A stretch of 64,000 bases of DNA from Pseudomonadota bacterium. GTDB lineage: Bacteria > Pseudomonadota > Alphaproteobacteria > Rhizobiales > Phreatobacteraceae. Positions 1 to 8,519 of this stretch are shown piece after piece. The first letter of the stretch is position 1. Each line of letters opens with the position of its first letter. The position numbers and the translations under genes were made by a program. The notes under the pieces were generated by a model, which worked only from the letters and a program-made list of their open reading frames with translations, did not search any database and was not told the DNA's origin. The DNA lies in assembly GCA_020161695.1 (NCBI GenBank), contig JAIUOO010000002.1:1-64000 (forward strand), read 5' to 3'.

Positions 1-1313
1 ATGTTCCACGGCCCCATCACCGGCCATTTCGGGCCGCCGATGGTGAAAAGCCCCAGCGCGATCGGGACCGCGAAGGACAGGAACAGGAAGATCACGGTGC
101 AGGAGACGACGATGGAATAGGCGGGGGTCCCGGCGATGGTGATCGCCGAGGTCAGCCAGACGAAGAGCGTGGCAAGCGTCCCGCCGGTCCAGATCGCCGC
201 GACCGGGGTGCGGTACCTGGGCGACACGGTGGCCAGGGTCTTCGACACGAAGGGCACGCCATCATCGCGGCTGAAGGCAAAGAGCATCCGGCTGACCGAG
301 GTGACGGTGGCAAGCCCGCAGAGGAACTGCGAGACGAAGATCAGGACGTAGAGGACCTGCTTCAGCGTCGGGTTCACCTGCGCATCCATCGCCCAGAAGA
401 ACACGTTCCAGCCCTGCTTGGCAGCTTCGTCCATGCTCGGCAGCATCAGCACGAAGGCGCACAGCATGATGTAGCCGAACAGAGCCGACCACAGCACCGA
501 ACCGATCATTGCGCGGGGCACCGAATGCGCCGCCTTCAGCGTCTCTTCCGAGGTATGCGCCGAAGCGTCGTAGCCGGTGATGGTGTAGATCGGCAGCAAA
601 AGGCCGAGCAGGAACACCCACATCGACGAATTCGCCGGCCAGACATTGCCGCCCGCCTCGCCCGAATAGTTGGCGAAGGTGAAGAGACGGCTGAACTCAT
701 AGGTATCCGCTGCGGCCAGGCAGACGATGGCCAGGGCAATGGCGGTTGCGAAGATCAGGTAGCCGGAGAAGTCGGTGAGCTTGGCGGTGAGGCCGATGCC
801 CATGTGGTTCACCAGCGCCTGCGCCCCGGTGATGACGGCCAGGAAGATGATGCGGGTGGTGGTTGTGTCTTCGAGCCCGAAATAGCTGGAGCCGAAGGCG
901 CCCATGAAGAAGTAGTAGGTGCCGACATTGATGGCGCCGAGCACGGTGACGAGGCCGAGCAGGTTGAACCAGGCGGTCAGCCAGCCGGTGAAGCGGTTGC
1001 CGAGGATCGAACCCCAGTGATAAAGGCCGCCGGCCGTCGGATAGGCCGAGCTGATCTGGGCCATGGCGACGGCGAAGACCAGCGACACGAAGCAGCCAAG
1101 CGGCCAGCCGATGCCGATGGCAGCGCCGCCGGCGCCCGAGGTCGCCTGCGCGAGCGAATTGATGCCGCCCGAGAGAATGCAGATGATGGAGAACGAAACC
1201 GCGAAGTTTGAGAACTGGCTCATTCTCCTTTCGAGTTCCTGGGCATAGCCCATGCTGTGGAGGACTTGGACGTCCTCGCTCTTGTCTTTTTCGGAATAAC
1301 CAGGTGATGCCAT
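1..1313 (-). CDS. APC-superfamily amino acid/amine permease (3' end outside window)
   Basis: Multi-pass inner-membrane permease of the amino acid-polyamine-organocation superfamily, most like the amino acid/choline transporter (ACT) branch. Translating the minus strand from the ATG at 1313 gives a hydrophilic N-terminus (MASPGYSEKDKSEDVQ), then the family's first-helix region (FSIICILSGGINSLAQA) and repeated hydrophobic segments through about 437 codons without a stop; the C-terminus lies beyond position 1. A Shine-Dalgarno-like AAGGGGA precedes the ATG. It lies 18 bp downstream of the N-formylglutamate amidohydrolase gene and is probably in its operon, so an amino acid or formylated/amine compound is a plausible substrate. 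The exact substrate cannot be read from the sequence. Confidence 0.85.
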   Translation of the reverse strand, partial: MASPGYSEKDKSEDVQVLHSMGYAQELERRMSQFSNFAVSFSIICILSGGINSLAQATSGAGGAAIGIGWPLGCFVSLVFAVAMAQISSAYPTAGGLYHWGSILGNRFTGWLTAWFNLLGLVTVLGAINVGTYYFFMGAFGSSYFGLEDTTTTRIIFLAVITGAQALVNHMGIGLTAKLTDFSGYLIFATAIALAIVCLAAADTYEFSRLFTFANYSGEAGGNVWPANSSMWVFLLGLLLPIYTITGYDASAHTSEETLKAAHSVPRAMIGSVLWSALFGYIMLCAFVLMLPSMDEAAKQGWNVFFWAMDAQVNPTLKQVLYVLIFVSQFLCGLATVTSVSRMLFAFSRDDGVPFVSKTLATVSPRYRTPVAAIWTGGTLATLFVWLTSAITIAGTPAYSIVVSCTVIFLFLSFAVPIALGLFTIGGPKWPVMGPWN

Positions 1314-1331
1314 GTGAGTGTCCCCTTATTG

Positions 1332-2153
1332 TTATGCCATCGATTGAGACGCGCGGCCGGCGCTCGTCCGGAATGGGGCTGCTTCGCCCGCCTCCGGTTC
1401 GAGCTCGGCAAAGATGCCCGTGAGCAGATCCGCCCATTTCCGCTGCCCGGTCTGCGCCGAGATTTCGTCATTGCGGATTTCGATCATCGCACACGGCAGC
1501 CCGCGCGACCTGCCGTGATGTTCCAGGGTGAAGTAGACGCGGTCTTCAGGCGAATAAGGCTCGTTGACGCCCACCGTAACGCCCTCGAGGGCATGGAGCG
1601 CGGCAACAAGCGGCGATGCCAGCCTGCCGTCTTCGTCGTGGATGATGCCGATGTGCCAGGGCCGCGAGACCCCCTTGTAGACCGGCGTGAAGGAATGGAC
1701 CGAAACCAGCCGCGTCTCGCGCCCATCGCGCAGGCGCTCGGCCACGACCTCGTCGATGGCGTTGTGGAACGGCCGCCACGACAGCGCGATGCGCGCCTCG
1801 CGCTCGGCAGCCGTTAGCCCCGCATTGCCGGGAATGGCTGTGGTCTCGCTGATCTCGGGGATCAGGTCATGTGCGGCCAGCGGGCGATTGCAGTCGATGG
1901 CGAGCCGCGACACACGCGATTCGATCAGCGTCGCATCGAGCCCTTCAGCGAGACGCTCGGCAACCGGCAATGCGCCCGGATCCCATGCGATGTGCCTGAC
2001 CATGTCGGACGCGGCGAGGCCGAGCGTGCCGAAGTCGGCCGGCAGGTGGTTCGACGCGTGATCGCAAAGAATGACGTAAGGGCTGCGACCAGCCCTGTTG
2101 GTCACGCGGACAGCATTGGAGATGGCATGCACAGCAGCCTGGCCCGTTCCCAT
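1332..2153 (-). CDS. N-formylglutamate amidohydrolase family protein
   Basis: 273-aa cytoplasmic hydrolase of the N-formylglutamate amidohydrolase (HutG/FGase) family, which releases formate from N-formyl-L-glutamate; some members act on other N-formyl or N-acyl amino acids. The N-terminal CDHASNHLP segment, the DCNRP motif near residue 108, VSVHSFTP and the late ALEHHG-type region (FTLEHHGRS) carry the Asp/His/Glu residues that form the Zn site in this family. There are no hut genes nearby (no hutU, hutH or hutI), so a role outside classical histidine degradation is likely. It is the first gene of an operon with the downstream permease and is divergent from an RpiR regulator, which probably controls it. 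Confidence 0.85.
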   Translation of the reverse strand: MGTGQAAVHAISNAVRVTNRAGRSPYVILCDHASNHLPADFGTLGLAASDMVRHIAWDPGALPVAERLAEGLDATLIESRVSRLAIDCNRPLAAHDLIPEISETTAIPGNAGLTAAEREARIALSWRPFHNAIDEVVAERLRDGRETRLVSVHSFTPVYKGVSRPWHIGIIHDEDGRLASPLVAALHALEGVTVGVNEPYSPEDRVYFTLEHHGRSRGLPCAMIEIRNDEISAQTGQRKWADLLTGIFAELEPEAGEAAPFRTSAGRASQSMA

Positions 2154-2215
2154 TCATTCATCCCCGGGGCCGTATCGTATGTTACGTATTTTTGTTCATT
2201 GCGCCCCTGTGGATG

Positions 2216-2261
2216 ATTTCATACACATAATCAGAGTTTGTCAAATGCCATTTGAAGGCAT
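2216..2261 (-). promoter_or_regulatory. Putative promoter and operator for the formylglutamate hydrolase-permease operon
   Basis: On the minus strand TTGACA (2244-2239) is followed after 17 bp by TGAAAT (2221-2216), a plausible sigma-70 promoter reading toward the hydrolase gene. A perfect odd palindrome TCAAATG-C-CATTTGA (2241-2255) overlaps the -35 box, and a second overlapping inverted repeat ATGCC...GGCAT spans 2245-2261. The site lies in the divergent region with the rpiR-type gene, so it is a good candidate operator. Seen in sequence; binding is inferred. Confidence 0.45.
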
Positions 2262-2335
2262 GCACCAGACTAAGCGCCGGGCCAGAGAAGGGCCGGAAAA
2301 GAGCGCGGCGGTGCAGTACCGAAACGGGGGGATGA

Positions 2336-3166
2336 ATGGTGGTTTCAAGCGTTGCAGAACTGATCACCGAGAAGATCGATTCCATGCCGGCCGGCGAGCG
2401 CCGCGCCGCGCAGACGCTGATCGCCAGCTACCCCGTGGTCGGCCTCAAGACGGTGGCGGAGTTCTCGCAGCAGGCGGGCGTGTCCTCGCCGACCATCCTG
2501 CGCTTCGTTGCCCGTCTCGGCTTCCAGAACTATGCCGAGTTCCAGTCCGCCCTGCAGGACGAGCTGGCGGCACAGCTGCAGTCACCGGCGTCGCGCACGA
2601 CCGCGCCACTTTCTCCCCTGCCCGCGTCCAGCGCGCCAATGCTGGAGGCCGTGCTCGAAAATATCCGCGAGACCTTCCGCCATATCTCCGAGCGGCAGAT
2701 GACCGACGTCGTCGCGCAGCTCGCCAACCAGCGCTCGCACATCTATTTGATCGGCGGTCGCTTCACCGATCCGCTGGCGCGCTACATGGCCGCCCACCTC
2801 AACCTGATCCGGCCGAACGTGACCCACCTTGTCGGCCAGGAAAGCCTGTGGCGCGACCGGCTGATCGACATGAACAAGCGCGACACGCTGCTGATCTTCG
2901 ACATCAGGCGCTACCAGGACAGCCTGATCCGCTTCGCCGAGAAGGCGCATCAGCGCGGCACCACCATCGTGCTGTTCACCGACCAGTGGCTGTCGCCGAT
3001 CGCGCGCTTCGCCCGCCATGTCATCGCCGGCCGTACCGCAGTGCCCTCTGCCTGGGACTCCTCGTCGTCGCTGTTCGTCACCGTCGAGACGCTGATCGGC
3101 GCGCTGACGCGCAAGCTCGAAGCCGAGGGCGCACGCCGCATCCGGGAGATCGAGGACCTGCGCTGA
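2336..3166 (+). CDS. MurR/RpiR-family transcriptional regulator
   Basis: 276-aa DNA-binding regulator. Residues 1-77 form the RpiR-type helix-turn-helix (recognition region VSSPTILRFVARLGFQNYAEF near residues 49-69, shown here as positions only beyond this motif); residues about 120-260 form a SIS (sugar isomerase) domain with the GGRFTDPLARYMA segment typical of the phosphosugar-binding fold. The ATG at 2336 follows a G-rich ribosome-binding site. It is divergent from the formylglutamate hydrolase/permease operon and probably regulates it. Although many SIS-type RpiR proteins sense phosphosugars, rhizobial members next to amino-acid catabolic genes are common, and the ligand here is unknown. 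A second RpiR protein is encoded at 54014. Confidence 0.9.
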   Translation: MVVSSVAELITEKIDSMPAGERRAAQTLIASYPVVGLKTVAEFSQQAGVSSPTILRFVARLGFQNYAEFQSALQDELAAQLQSPASRTTAPLSPLPASSAPMLEAVLENIRETFRHISERQMTDVVAQLANQRSHIYLIGGRFTDPLARYMAAHLNLIRPNVTHLVGQESLWRDRLIDMNKRDTLLIFDIRRYQDSLIRFAEKAHQRGTTIVLFTDQWLSPIARFARHVIAGRTAVPSAWDSSSSLFVTVETLIGALTRKLEAEGARRIREIEDLR

Positions 3167-3311
3167 ACGGCCGATCCTGCAAAGATTACGCAGATTTAAT
3201 GTGCGGCAGCAGGCGAATTGCCATAAGCCTCCATCATCGAATTAGGCTATAGTGCGATGCCCTGCGCAGCCCCATTGGGTTTGCGCAAGATGTCGCGAGA
3301 TGATGTGGGAC

Positions 3312-3351
3312 ACGCCGCTTGTCGCGGCGTTCGTCCGGACTGGTTCCGGAC
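3312..3351 (+). other. Two hairpins in the leader of the RND efflux operon
   Basis: Two adjacent inverted repeats lie 30-70 bp before the adaptor start: ACGCCGC (3312-3318) with GCGGCGT (3324-3330), and GTCCGGA (3333-3339) with TCCGGAC (3345-3351). Neither is followed by a T-run, so they are not obvious terminators; they may shape the leader mRNA or be protein-binding palindromes. Low confidence of function. Confidence 0.3.
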
Positions 3352-3380
3352 CGTGCGATTTTAGCAAGACTGGAGTGCGA

Positions 3381-4544
3381 ATGGCCGCCTGGAAGCAATT
3401 TGTCTCGGCAATTGTCATTCTGCTCGCCGCCGCGGCAGGCTGGGTGCTGTTCGTGCCAAGCTCGCGCGACGTGCTGGCGCGCTGGGGCATCGACTGGGCG
3501 AGTGCCTCGACCGGCAAGTCGGAGCAGGCCCAGTCCGGCAACGGTGCCGGCGGCAACCGCCAGGGCGGCCGCAATGGTGCTGCCCAGACGCCTGTCGTCA
3601 CCCGCCCCGTTTCATCAGGCACCATCAACGACCAGCTGTCGGCCATCGGCACGGGACGCGCCCTCAACTCGGTGGTCATCAACCCTTATGCGTCGGGCCG
3701 CCTGACCGAGATCGCGGTCAAGGCCGGCGACAAGATCGAGGCCGGCGCCGTGATCGCCAAGCTCGACTCCGATTCCGAAGAGATCGCGCTCGAACGCGCC
3801 CGCATCAACCAGGGCGACGCCGAGGCGGCACTGGAACGCATCAAGGCGCTCAGGGCCACCAACACGGCAACGACGGTGCAGCAGCGTGAAGCTGAACTGG
3901 CGCTCGATACGGCAAAGCTTGCCGTGCGCGACGCCTCGCTGGCGCTCGACCGCCGCGCCATCACGGCACCCATCTCCGGCATCGTCGGCATCCTGCCGGT
4001 CGAGGCCGGCAACTACGTCACCAGCCAGACGACCATCGCCACCATCGACGACCGCTCGCGCATCATCGTCGACTTCTGGGTGCCTGAGCGTTTCACCGGC
4101 CTGATCGCAGCCGATCAGCCGGTCTCCGCCAACTCCGTGGCACGGCCGGGGCAGGTATTCGAGGGCGTGGTCAGCGCCGTCGACAACAGGCTGGAGGAGC
4201 AAAGCCGCACCCTGCATATCCAGGCCAGGATCGACAATGACGGCGACGCGCTGCGCGCCGGCATGTCGTTCCAGGTGTCGATGCGGTTCCCCGGCGACAC
4301 CTTCCCATCAGTCGACCCGCTGGCGATCCAGTGGGGCGGCGATGGCGCCTTCGTCTGGGCGCTCAACGACGGCAAAGCCAAGCGCGTGCCCGTCCGCATC
4401 ATCCAGCGCAACACCGACACCGTGCTGGTCGACGCCGCATTGAACAATGGCGACCAGGTCGTCACCGAAGGCATCCATGCCGTGCGTGAAGGCGCTGCGC
4501 TGCTCGTTGCCGGCAGCGAAGGCGCCCCGCGCAGCGGCTCCTGA
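3381..4544 (+). CDS. RND efflux periplasmic adaptor (membrane fusion protein)
   Basis: 387-aa HlyD/AcrA-type adaptor that bridges an inner-membrane RND pump and an outer-membrane channel. Residues 5-25 are a single N-terminal membrane anchor (FVSAIVILLAAAAGWVLFV), followed by a Gly/Asn/Gln-rich linker, a lipoyl-like barrel-sandwich split by an alpha-helical hairpin (residues about 115-180), a beta-barrel (DFWVPERFTGLI region) and a membrane-proximal domain. The start at 3381 is chosen because GGAG lies just upstream and the hydrophobic anchor begins directly after; an in-frame ATG at 3252 would add 43 unlikely residues. The pump gene follows after 14 bp. No outer-membrane factor gene is adjacent. 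Confidence 0.9.
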   Translation: MAAWKQFVSAIVILLAAAAGWVLFVPSSRDVLARWGIDWASASTGKSEQAQSGNGAGGNRQGGRNGAAQTPVVTRPVSSGTINDQLSAIGTGRALNSVVINPYASGRLTEIAVKAGDKIEAGAVIAKLDSDSEEIALERARINQGDAEAALERIKALRATNTATTVQQREAELALDTAKLAVRDASLALDRRAITAPISGIVGILPVEAGNYVTSQTTIATIDDRSRIIVDFWVPERFTGLIAADQPVSANSVARPGQVFEGVVSAVDNRLEEQSRTLHIQARIDNDGDALRAGMSFQVSMRFPGDTFPSVDPLAIQWGGDGAFVWALNDGKAKRVPVRIIQRNTDTVLVDAALNNGDQVVTEGIHAVREGAALLVAGSEGAPRSGS

Positions 4545-4558
4545 ACGAGGGGCCGCAA

Positions 4559-7500
4559 ATGTCCGTGAACCACACCGATAACGCCGAAAAGGGCATCACC
4601 GCACTCTTCGTGCGCCGGCCCGTGCTTGCCTTCGTCATCAACACGCTGATCGTGGTCGCCGGCCTCGCCGCCTTCTTCGGCGTCGAGGTGCGCGAGTTGC
4701 CTGACGTCGACCGCCCTGTCATCACCGTCTCGACCACCTACTCCGACGCCGCCGCCGAAATCGTCGACCGCGAGGTAACGGCAGTGGTCGAGGGTGCGGT
4801 GGCGCGCGTCACCGGCGTGAAGTCGATCTCATCGGCCTCGTCCTACGGCAGCAGCCGGGTGACGGTGGAGTTCAACGACGGCGTCGACCTCAATGTCGCT
4901 GCCTCCGACATGCGCGACGCAGTCGGCCGCGTCACCAACTCCCTGCCCGACGACGCCGACGCCCCGCGCATCGTCAAGGCCGACGCCAATGCCGACGCGG
5001 TGATGCGCCTTGCCGTCACCTCCGACACCATGCCGGTCGAAGACATGACCATCCTGGTCGAGGACCAGATCGTCGACGTGCTCGCCTCCGTCGACGGCGT
5101 CGCCGACGTGCAGACCTATGGCGACCGCGCCAAGATCTTCCGTGTCGACATCGACCAGGCCAAGGTCGCCAGCCTCGGCCTGACGCTGGCCGACCTCTCC
5201 AACGCGCTGGCGAGCGTGTCCTTCGACGCGCCGGCCGGCTCGCTGACCGTCGGCAGCCAGGACATCATCGTCCGGGCGAGCGCCGCCGTGCAGACGCCTG
5301 AAGCCTTCGAGGCGATCATCATCAACGGCAAGACCAAGCTCGGCGACGTCGCCAAGGTGACGCTGGGCGGCGATCCCGGCTCGACCTCGCTGCGCTCCGA
5401 CGGCAAGACCGGCATCGGCATCGGCATCGTCCGCCAGGCCCAGTCGAGCACGCTCGACATCTCCAAGGGCGTGCGCGCGGCGGCCGAAAAGATCCAGCAG
5501 ACGCTGCCCGAGGGCATGAGCATCCGCGTCACCTCCGACGACGCCACCTTCGTGCAGGGCGCCATCCACGAGGTCGAGATCGCACTGGTCCTGTCGGTGA
5601 CCATCGTGCTGCTCGTCATCTACGCCTTCCTGCAGGACTGGCGCGCCACACTGATTCCCGGTTTCGCCATGCCGGTGGCGATGATCGGCACCATTGCGGG
5701 AATCTATCTCGCCGGCTTCTCGGTCAACATCCTCACGCTTCTGGCGATGGTTCTGGCGACAGGCCTTGTCGTCGACGACGCCATCGTGGTGCTCGAAAAC
5801 ATCGTGCGCCGACGCAACGAGGGCATGGGGCCGCGAGCGGCGGCGGTGCTCGGCACGCAGGAGGTGTTCTTCGCCGTCGTGGCGACGACAGCCACGCTCG
5901 CCGCCGTGTTCATCCCGATCTCCTTCCTGCCCGGCCAGACCGGCGGCCTGTTCCGCGAATTCGGCTTCGTGCTGGCGATTTCCGTGCTGTTGTCGTCAGT
6001 CGTGGCACTGTCGCTGTGCCCAATGCTGGCCTCGCGCATGCTGACCGAAAAGAGCATCGAGCACGGCCATTCCGGCATTCTCGGCAAGCTTGGCGGCAAA
6101 CTGGCAGCGATCTACAAAAGCTGCCTGCTCGCCTGCCTCAACGCGCCCGTCATCGTCATTCTGGTGTCGGTGCTGTTTGCCGGTGCCGCCTACATCGCCT
6201 TCGGCAATGTGCGCCAGGAACTGACGCCGACCGAAGACCGCTCGGTGGTGATGCTGCGCATTTCGGCGCCGCAAGGCGTCAGCCTCGACTACACGACCTC
6301 GCAGATGCGTCGCATCGAGACGCTGATCGAGCCGCTGCGCAAATCCGGTGAGATCGAAAGCACCTTCGTCAGCGGTGGCATGGGCAACAGCAAGAACAGC
6401 GGCTTCATGGTGCTGTCGCTGGCGCCCTGGGACCAGCGCACCCGCACCCAGCAACAGATCGCCGCCGACATCACCGCCCGCACCGCCCAGGTTCCAGGCG
6501 TGCGCACGTCGCTTGCCCAGGCCAACAGCCTTGGCATCCGCGGCGCCGGCAACGGCCTGCAATTCGCCCTGGTCGGCAACAGCTATGCCGAGCTCGGCGA
6601 CGCCGCCGCCAAGGTGCTGGCCGAGATGGAGAAGGACCCGCGTTTCCGCCAGCCGCGCCTGTCGACCGAAGCGACTCAGCCGCAGCTGTTCGTCACCGTC
6701 GACCGCGAACGCGCCTCCGACCTCGGCATCGACATCAAGGGCCTGTCCCCTGCCCTGCAGGCGATGCTCGACGGCCGCAAGATCACCAGCGTCTTCATCG
6801 AGGACCGCTCCTACGACGTGAAGCTGGTCTCGACCACCAACCCGATCAACGATTCCACCGACCTCGAAAACATCTTCGTCAAGACGGCCGACGGCCGCTT
6901 CGTGCCGGTGTCGACCATCGCCACCCTGTCCGAACGCGCCGTGCCGCCGTCGCTGTCTCGCGAGCAGCAGCAGCGCTCGGTCGCCATCACCTCCGGGCTG
7001 TCCGATGACTTCGCGCTTGGCGATGCGCTGAAGCGCGTGCAGGAAATCGCAGGGCCCGTCCTGCCCGCGGGCAGCAGGCTTCTGCCGCTTGCCGAAGCCG
7101 CGACGCTGAACGAAACCAGCGGCAGCATGCTGACGATCTTCGGCTTCGCCATCGTCATCATCCTTCTGGTGCTCGCCGCCCAGTTCGAAAGCTTCGTCTC
7201 CGCCGTCATCATCATGGCGACCGTGCCGCTGGGCCTTGCCTGTGCCGTCTTTGCGCTGATCCTGACGGGCACCTCGCTCAACGCCTACAGCCAGATCGGC
7301 CTTGTGCTTCTTGTCGGCGTCATGGCCAAGAACGGCATCCTTGTCGTCGAGTTCGCCAACCAGCTGCGCGACCGCGGCATGGGCGTGCGGCAGGCGATCG
7401 AGGAAGCGGCGACCATCCGCCTGCGGCCTGTGATGATGACCATGATCTGTACGGTGCTCGGCGGCGTGCCGCTGGTTCTGGCGCAAGGCGCCGGCGCCGA

Positions 7501-7687
7501 GGCCCGCATCGCGCTGGGCTGGGTGATCGTCGGCGGCCTCGGCCTCGCGACGCTCTCCACCCTGTTCCTGACGCCGGTGGCCTATCTGCTGCTCGGCCGC
7601 TTCATCACCCCCAAGGTGGCGGAAGAGGCAAGGCTCAAGCGCGAACTCGAGGAAGCCGCCTATACGGGCGTGGAACCTGCCGAGTAG
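4559..7687 (+). CDS. RND-family multidrug efflux pump, inner-membrane subunit (HAE1/MexK-like)
   Basis: 1042-aa proton-driven efflux pump of the AcrB/MexB superfamily, the usual length for this family. One transmembrane helix near residues 20-38, a large periplasmic porter loop, then a block of helices containing the family motif GLVVDDAIVVLENI (about residues 402-415), whose paired Asp residues form the proton relay; the pattern repeats in the second half. Translationally linked to the adaptor upstream. The sequence resembles the subgroup often annotated as acriflavin resistance or MexW/MexI-like proteins. Substrate range cannot be inferred. A TetR gene lies 0.8 kb downstream but the MaoC gene and a repeat intervene, so control by it is uncertain. 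Confidence 0.92.
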   Translation: MSVNHTDNAEKGITALFVRRPVLAFVINTLIVVAGLAAFFGVEVRELPDVDRPVITVSTTYSDAAAEIVDREVTAVVEGAVARVTGVKSISSASSYGSSRVTVEFNDGVDLNVAASDMRDAVGRVTNSLPDDADAPRIVKADANADAVMRLAVTSDTMPVEDMTILVEDQIVDVLASVDGVADVQTYGDRAKIFRVDIDQAKVASLGLTLADLSNALASVSFDAPAGSLTVGSQDIIVRASAAVQTPEAFEAIIINGKTKLGDVAKVTLGGDPGSTSLRSDGKTGIGIGIVRQAQSSTLDISKGVRAAAEKIQQTLPEGMSIRVTSDDATFVQGAIHEVEIALVLSVTIVLLVIYAFLQDWRATLIPGFAMPVAMIGTIAGIYLAGFSVNILTLLAMVLATGLVVDDAIVVLENIVRRRNEGMGPRAAAVLGTQEVFFAVVATTATLAAVFIPISFLPGQTGGLFREFGFVLAISVLLSSVVALSLCPMLASRMLTEKSIEHGHSGILGKLGGKLAAIYKSCLLACLNAPVIVILVSVLFAGAAYIAFGNVRQELTPTEDRSVVMLRISAPQGVSLDYTTSQMRRIETLIEPLRKSGEIESTFVSGGMGNSKNSGFMVLSLAPWDQRTRTQQQIAADITARTAQVPGVRTSLAQANSLGIRGAGNGLQFALVGNSYAELGDAAAKVLAEMEKDPRFRQPRLSTEATQPQLFVTVDRERASDLGIDIKGLSPALQAMLDGRKITSVFIEDRSYDVKLVSTTNPINDSTDLENIFVKTADGRFVPVSTIATLSERAVPPSLSREQQQRSVAITSGLSDDFALGDALKRVQEIAGPVLPAGSRLLPLAEAATLNETSGSMLTIFGFAIVIILLVLAAQFESFVSAVIIMATVPLGLACAVFALILTGTSLNAYSQIGLVLLVGVMAKNGILVVEFANQLRDRGMGVRQAIEEAATIRLRPVMMTMICTVLGGVPLVLAQGAGAEARIALGWVIVGGLGLATLSTLFLTPVAYLLLGRFITPKVAEEARLKRELEEAAYTGVEPAE

Positions 7688-7720
7688 TTCTTTGTTCTAT
7701 GAATTCGGGGCCGGATGGCC

Positions 7721-7749
7721 CGTCTGCGACGGATTTGCCGCCGCAGACG
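7721..7749 (+). terminator. Hairpin after the efflux operon
   Basis: CGTCTGCG (7721-7728) pairs perfectly with CGCAGACG (7742-7749) across a 13-nt loop, 33 bp after the pump stop codon. There is no T-run, so it may be a weak terminator or a transcript-stabilising stem. Confidence 0.4.
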
Positions 7750-7785
7750 ATGACATCTGCAATCTGATTCTGTATCAGTCCTCGA

Positions 7786-7888
7786 AACTGGAGCGCAGCG
7801 CGTCCTGCGGACGCGCGTAGACGCTCCAGCATCGGTAATTTGCGCATGGTGCTTTCCGAAAGTCGAAACCGATTTTCGGGCCGATGCG
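7786..7888. repeat. RIME-like intergenic palindromic element
   Basis: Two adjacent palindromes. The first nests CGCGTCC-TGC-GGACGCG (7799-7815) inside CTGGAGCG/CGCTCCAG (7788-7795 and 7822-7829). The second spans 7843-7888 with outer arms CGCAT/ATGCG and inner CCGAAA/TTTCGG. This paired-palindrome layout with a GAAAACCGATTTTCGG-like core is characteristic of the RIME/RPE intergenic repeats of Rhizobiales. A genome-wide copy count would confirm it; only one clear copy is in this window. Confidence 0.6.
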
Positions 7889-7925
7889 GCGGGGCATGAC
7901 TTTTTCTTATGCAGGACGGCACGAC

Positions 7926-8411
7926 ATGAGCCTGAAATCGATCACTGTCGACGAACTTCAGGCCAGCGTCGGCAAGGAGATCGGCGTGTCGCCGTGGCGG
8001 ACGGTCACCCAGACCATGATCGACCAGTTTGCGGACGCCACCGACGACCACCAGTTCATCCATTGCGATCCGGAACGCGCAGCGGCCGAGACGCCCTTCG
8101 GCGGCACCATCGCCCATGGCTTCCTGACACTGTCGCTGCTGTCGCCCATGACCTTCGACACGCTGCCGCCGGTCGAGGGCGGCAGCATGGGCATCAACCA
8201 GGGCTTCGAGGAGCTGAAATTCGTCGCTCCCGTGAAGACCGGCTCGCGCATCCGCACCCGCTTCGTGCTGGCCAGCCTCAAGGTCCGTCCCTCCGGCTGG
8301 ATCCAGGCGACCCATGACGTGACGATCGAGATCGAGGATCAGAAGAAGCCGGCGCTGACCGCACGCTGGCTGACCATGACCTTCGTCGAGCCCAAGCGCG
8401 AAACAGCCTGA
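7926..8411 (+). CDS. MaoC-family (R)-hydratase / dehydratase
   Basis: 161-aa single hot-dog-fold protein of the MaoC/PhaJ family, which adds or removes water from 2-enoyl-CoA thioesters. The hydratase signature is intact: Asp41 and His46 in ATDDHQFIHCDPERA (residues 38-52), followed by the conserved THAxG-like TIAHGFLTLS (61-70). The ATG at 7926 is preferred over an in-frame ATG at 7884, which lies inside the upstream repeat; AGGACGG precedes it. It stands alone between the efflux operon and a tetR gene. Role in fatty-acid, branched-chain or polyhydroxyalkanoate metabolism cannot be decided from context. Confidence 0.9.
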   Translation: MSLKSITVDELQASVGKEIGVSPWRTVTQTMIDQFADATDDHQFIHCDPERAAAETPFGGTIAHGFLTLSLLSPMTFDTLPPVEGGSMGINQGFEELKFVAPVKTGSRIRTRFVLASLKVRPSGWIQATHDVTIEIEDQKKPALTARWLTMTFVEPKRETA

Positions 8412-8519
8412 CCTGACTATTGATCATAGCCCCGATGGGCTACGAGCCTCGCCTTGCCGCATCTTGGGGCTGCGTATAGAGTCGCTCGCTCAGATCGAGG
8501 AAAGTTGTAGGGCGTATCC

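Noticed and set aside
8423..8428. TGATCA between the MaoC and TetR genes as a fifth regulon site
   Set aside because: A lone 6-mer with no flanking symmetry and no TTGACA at the conserved distance.
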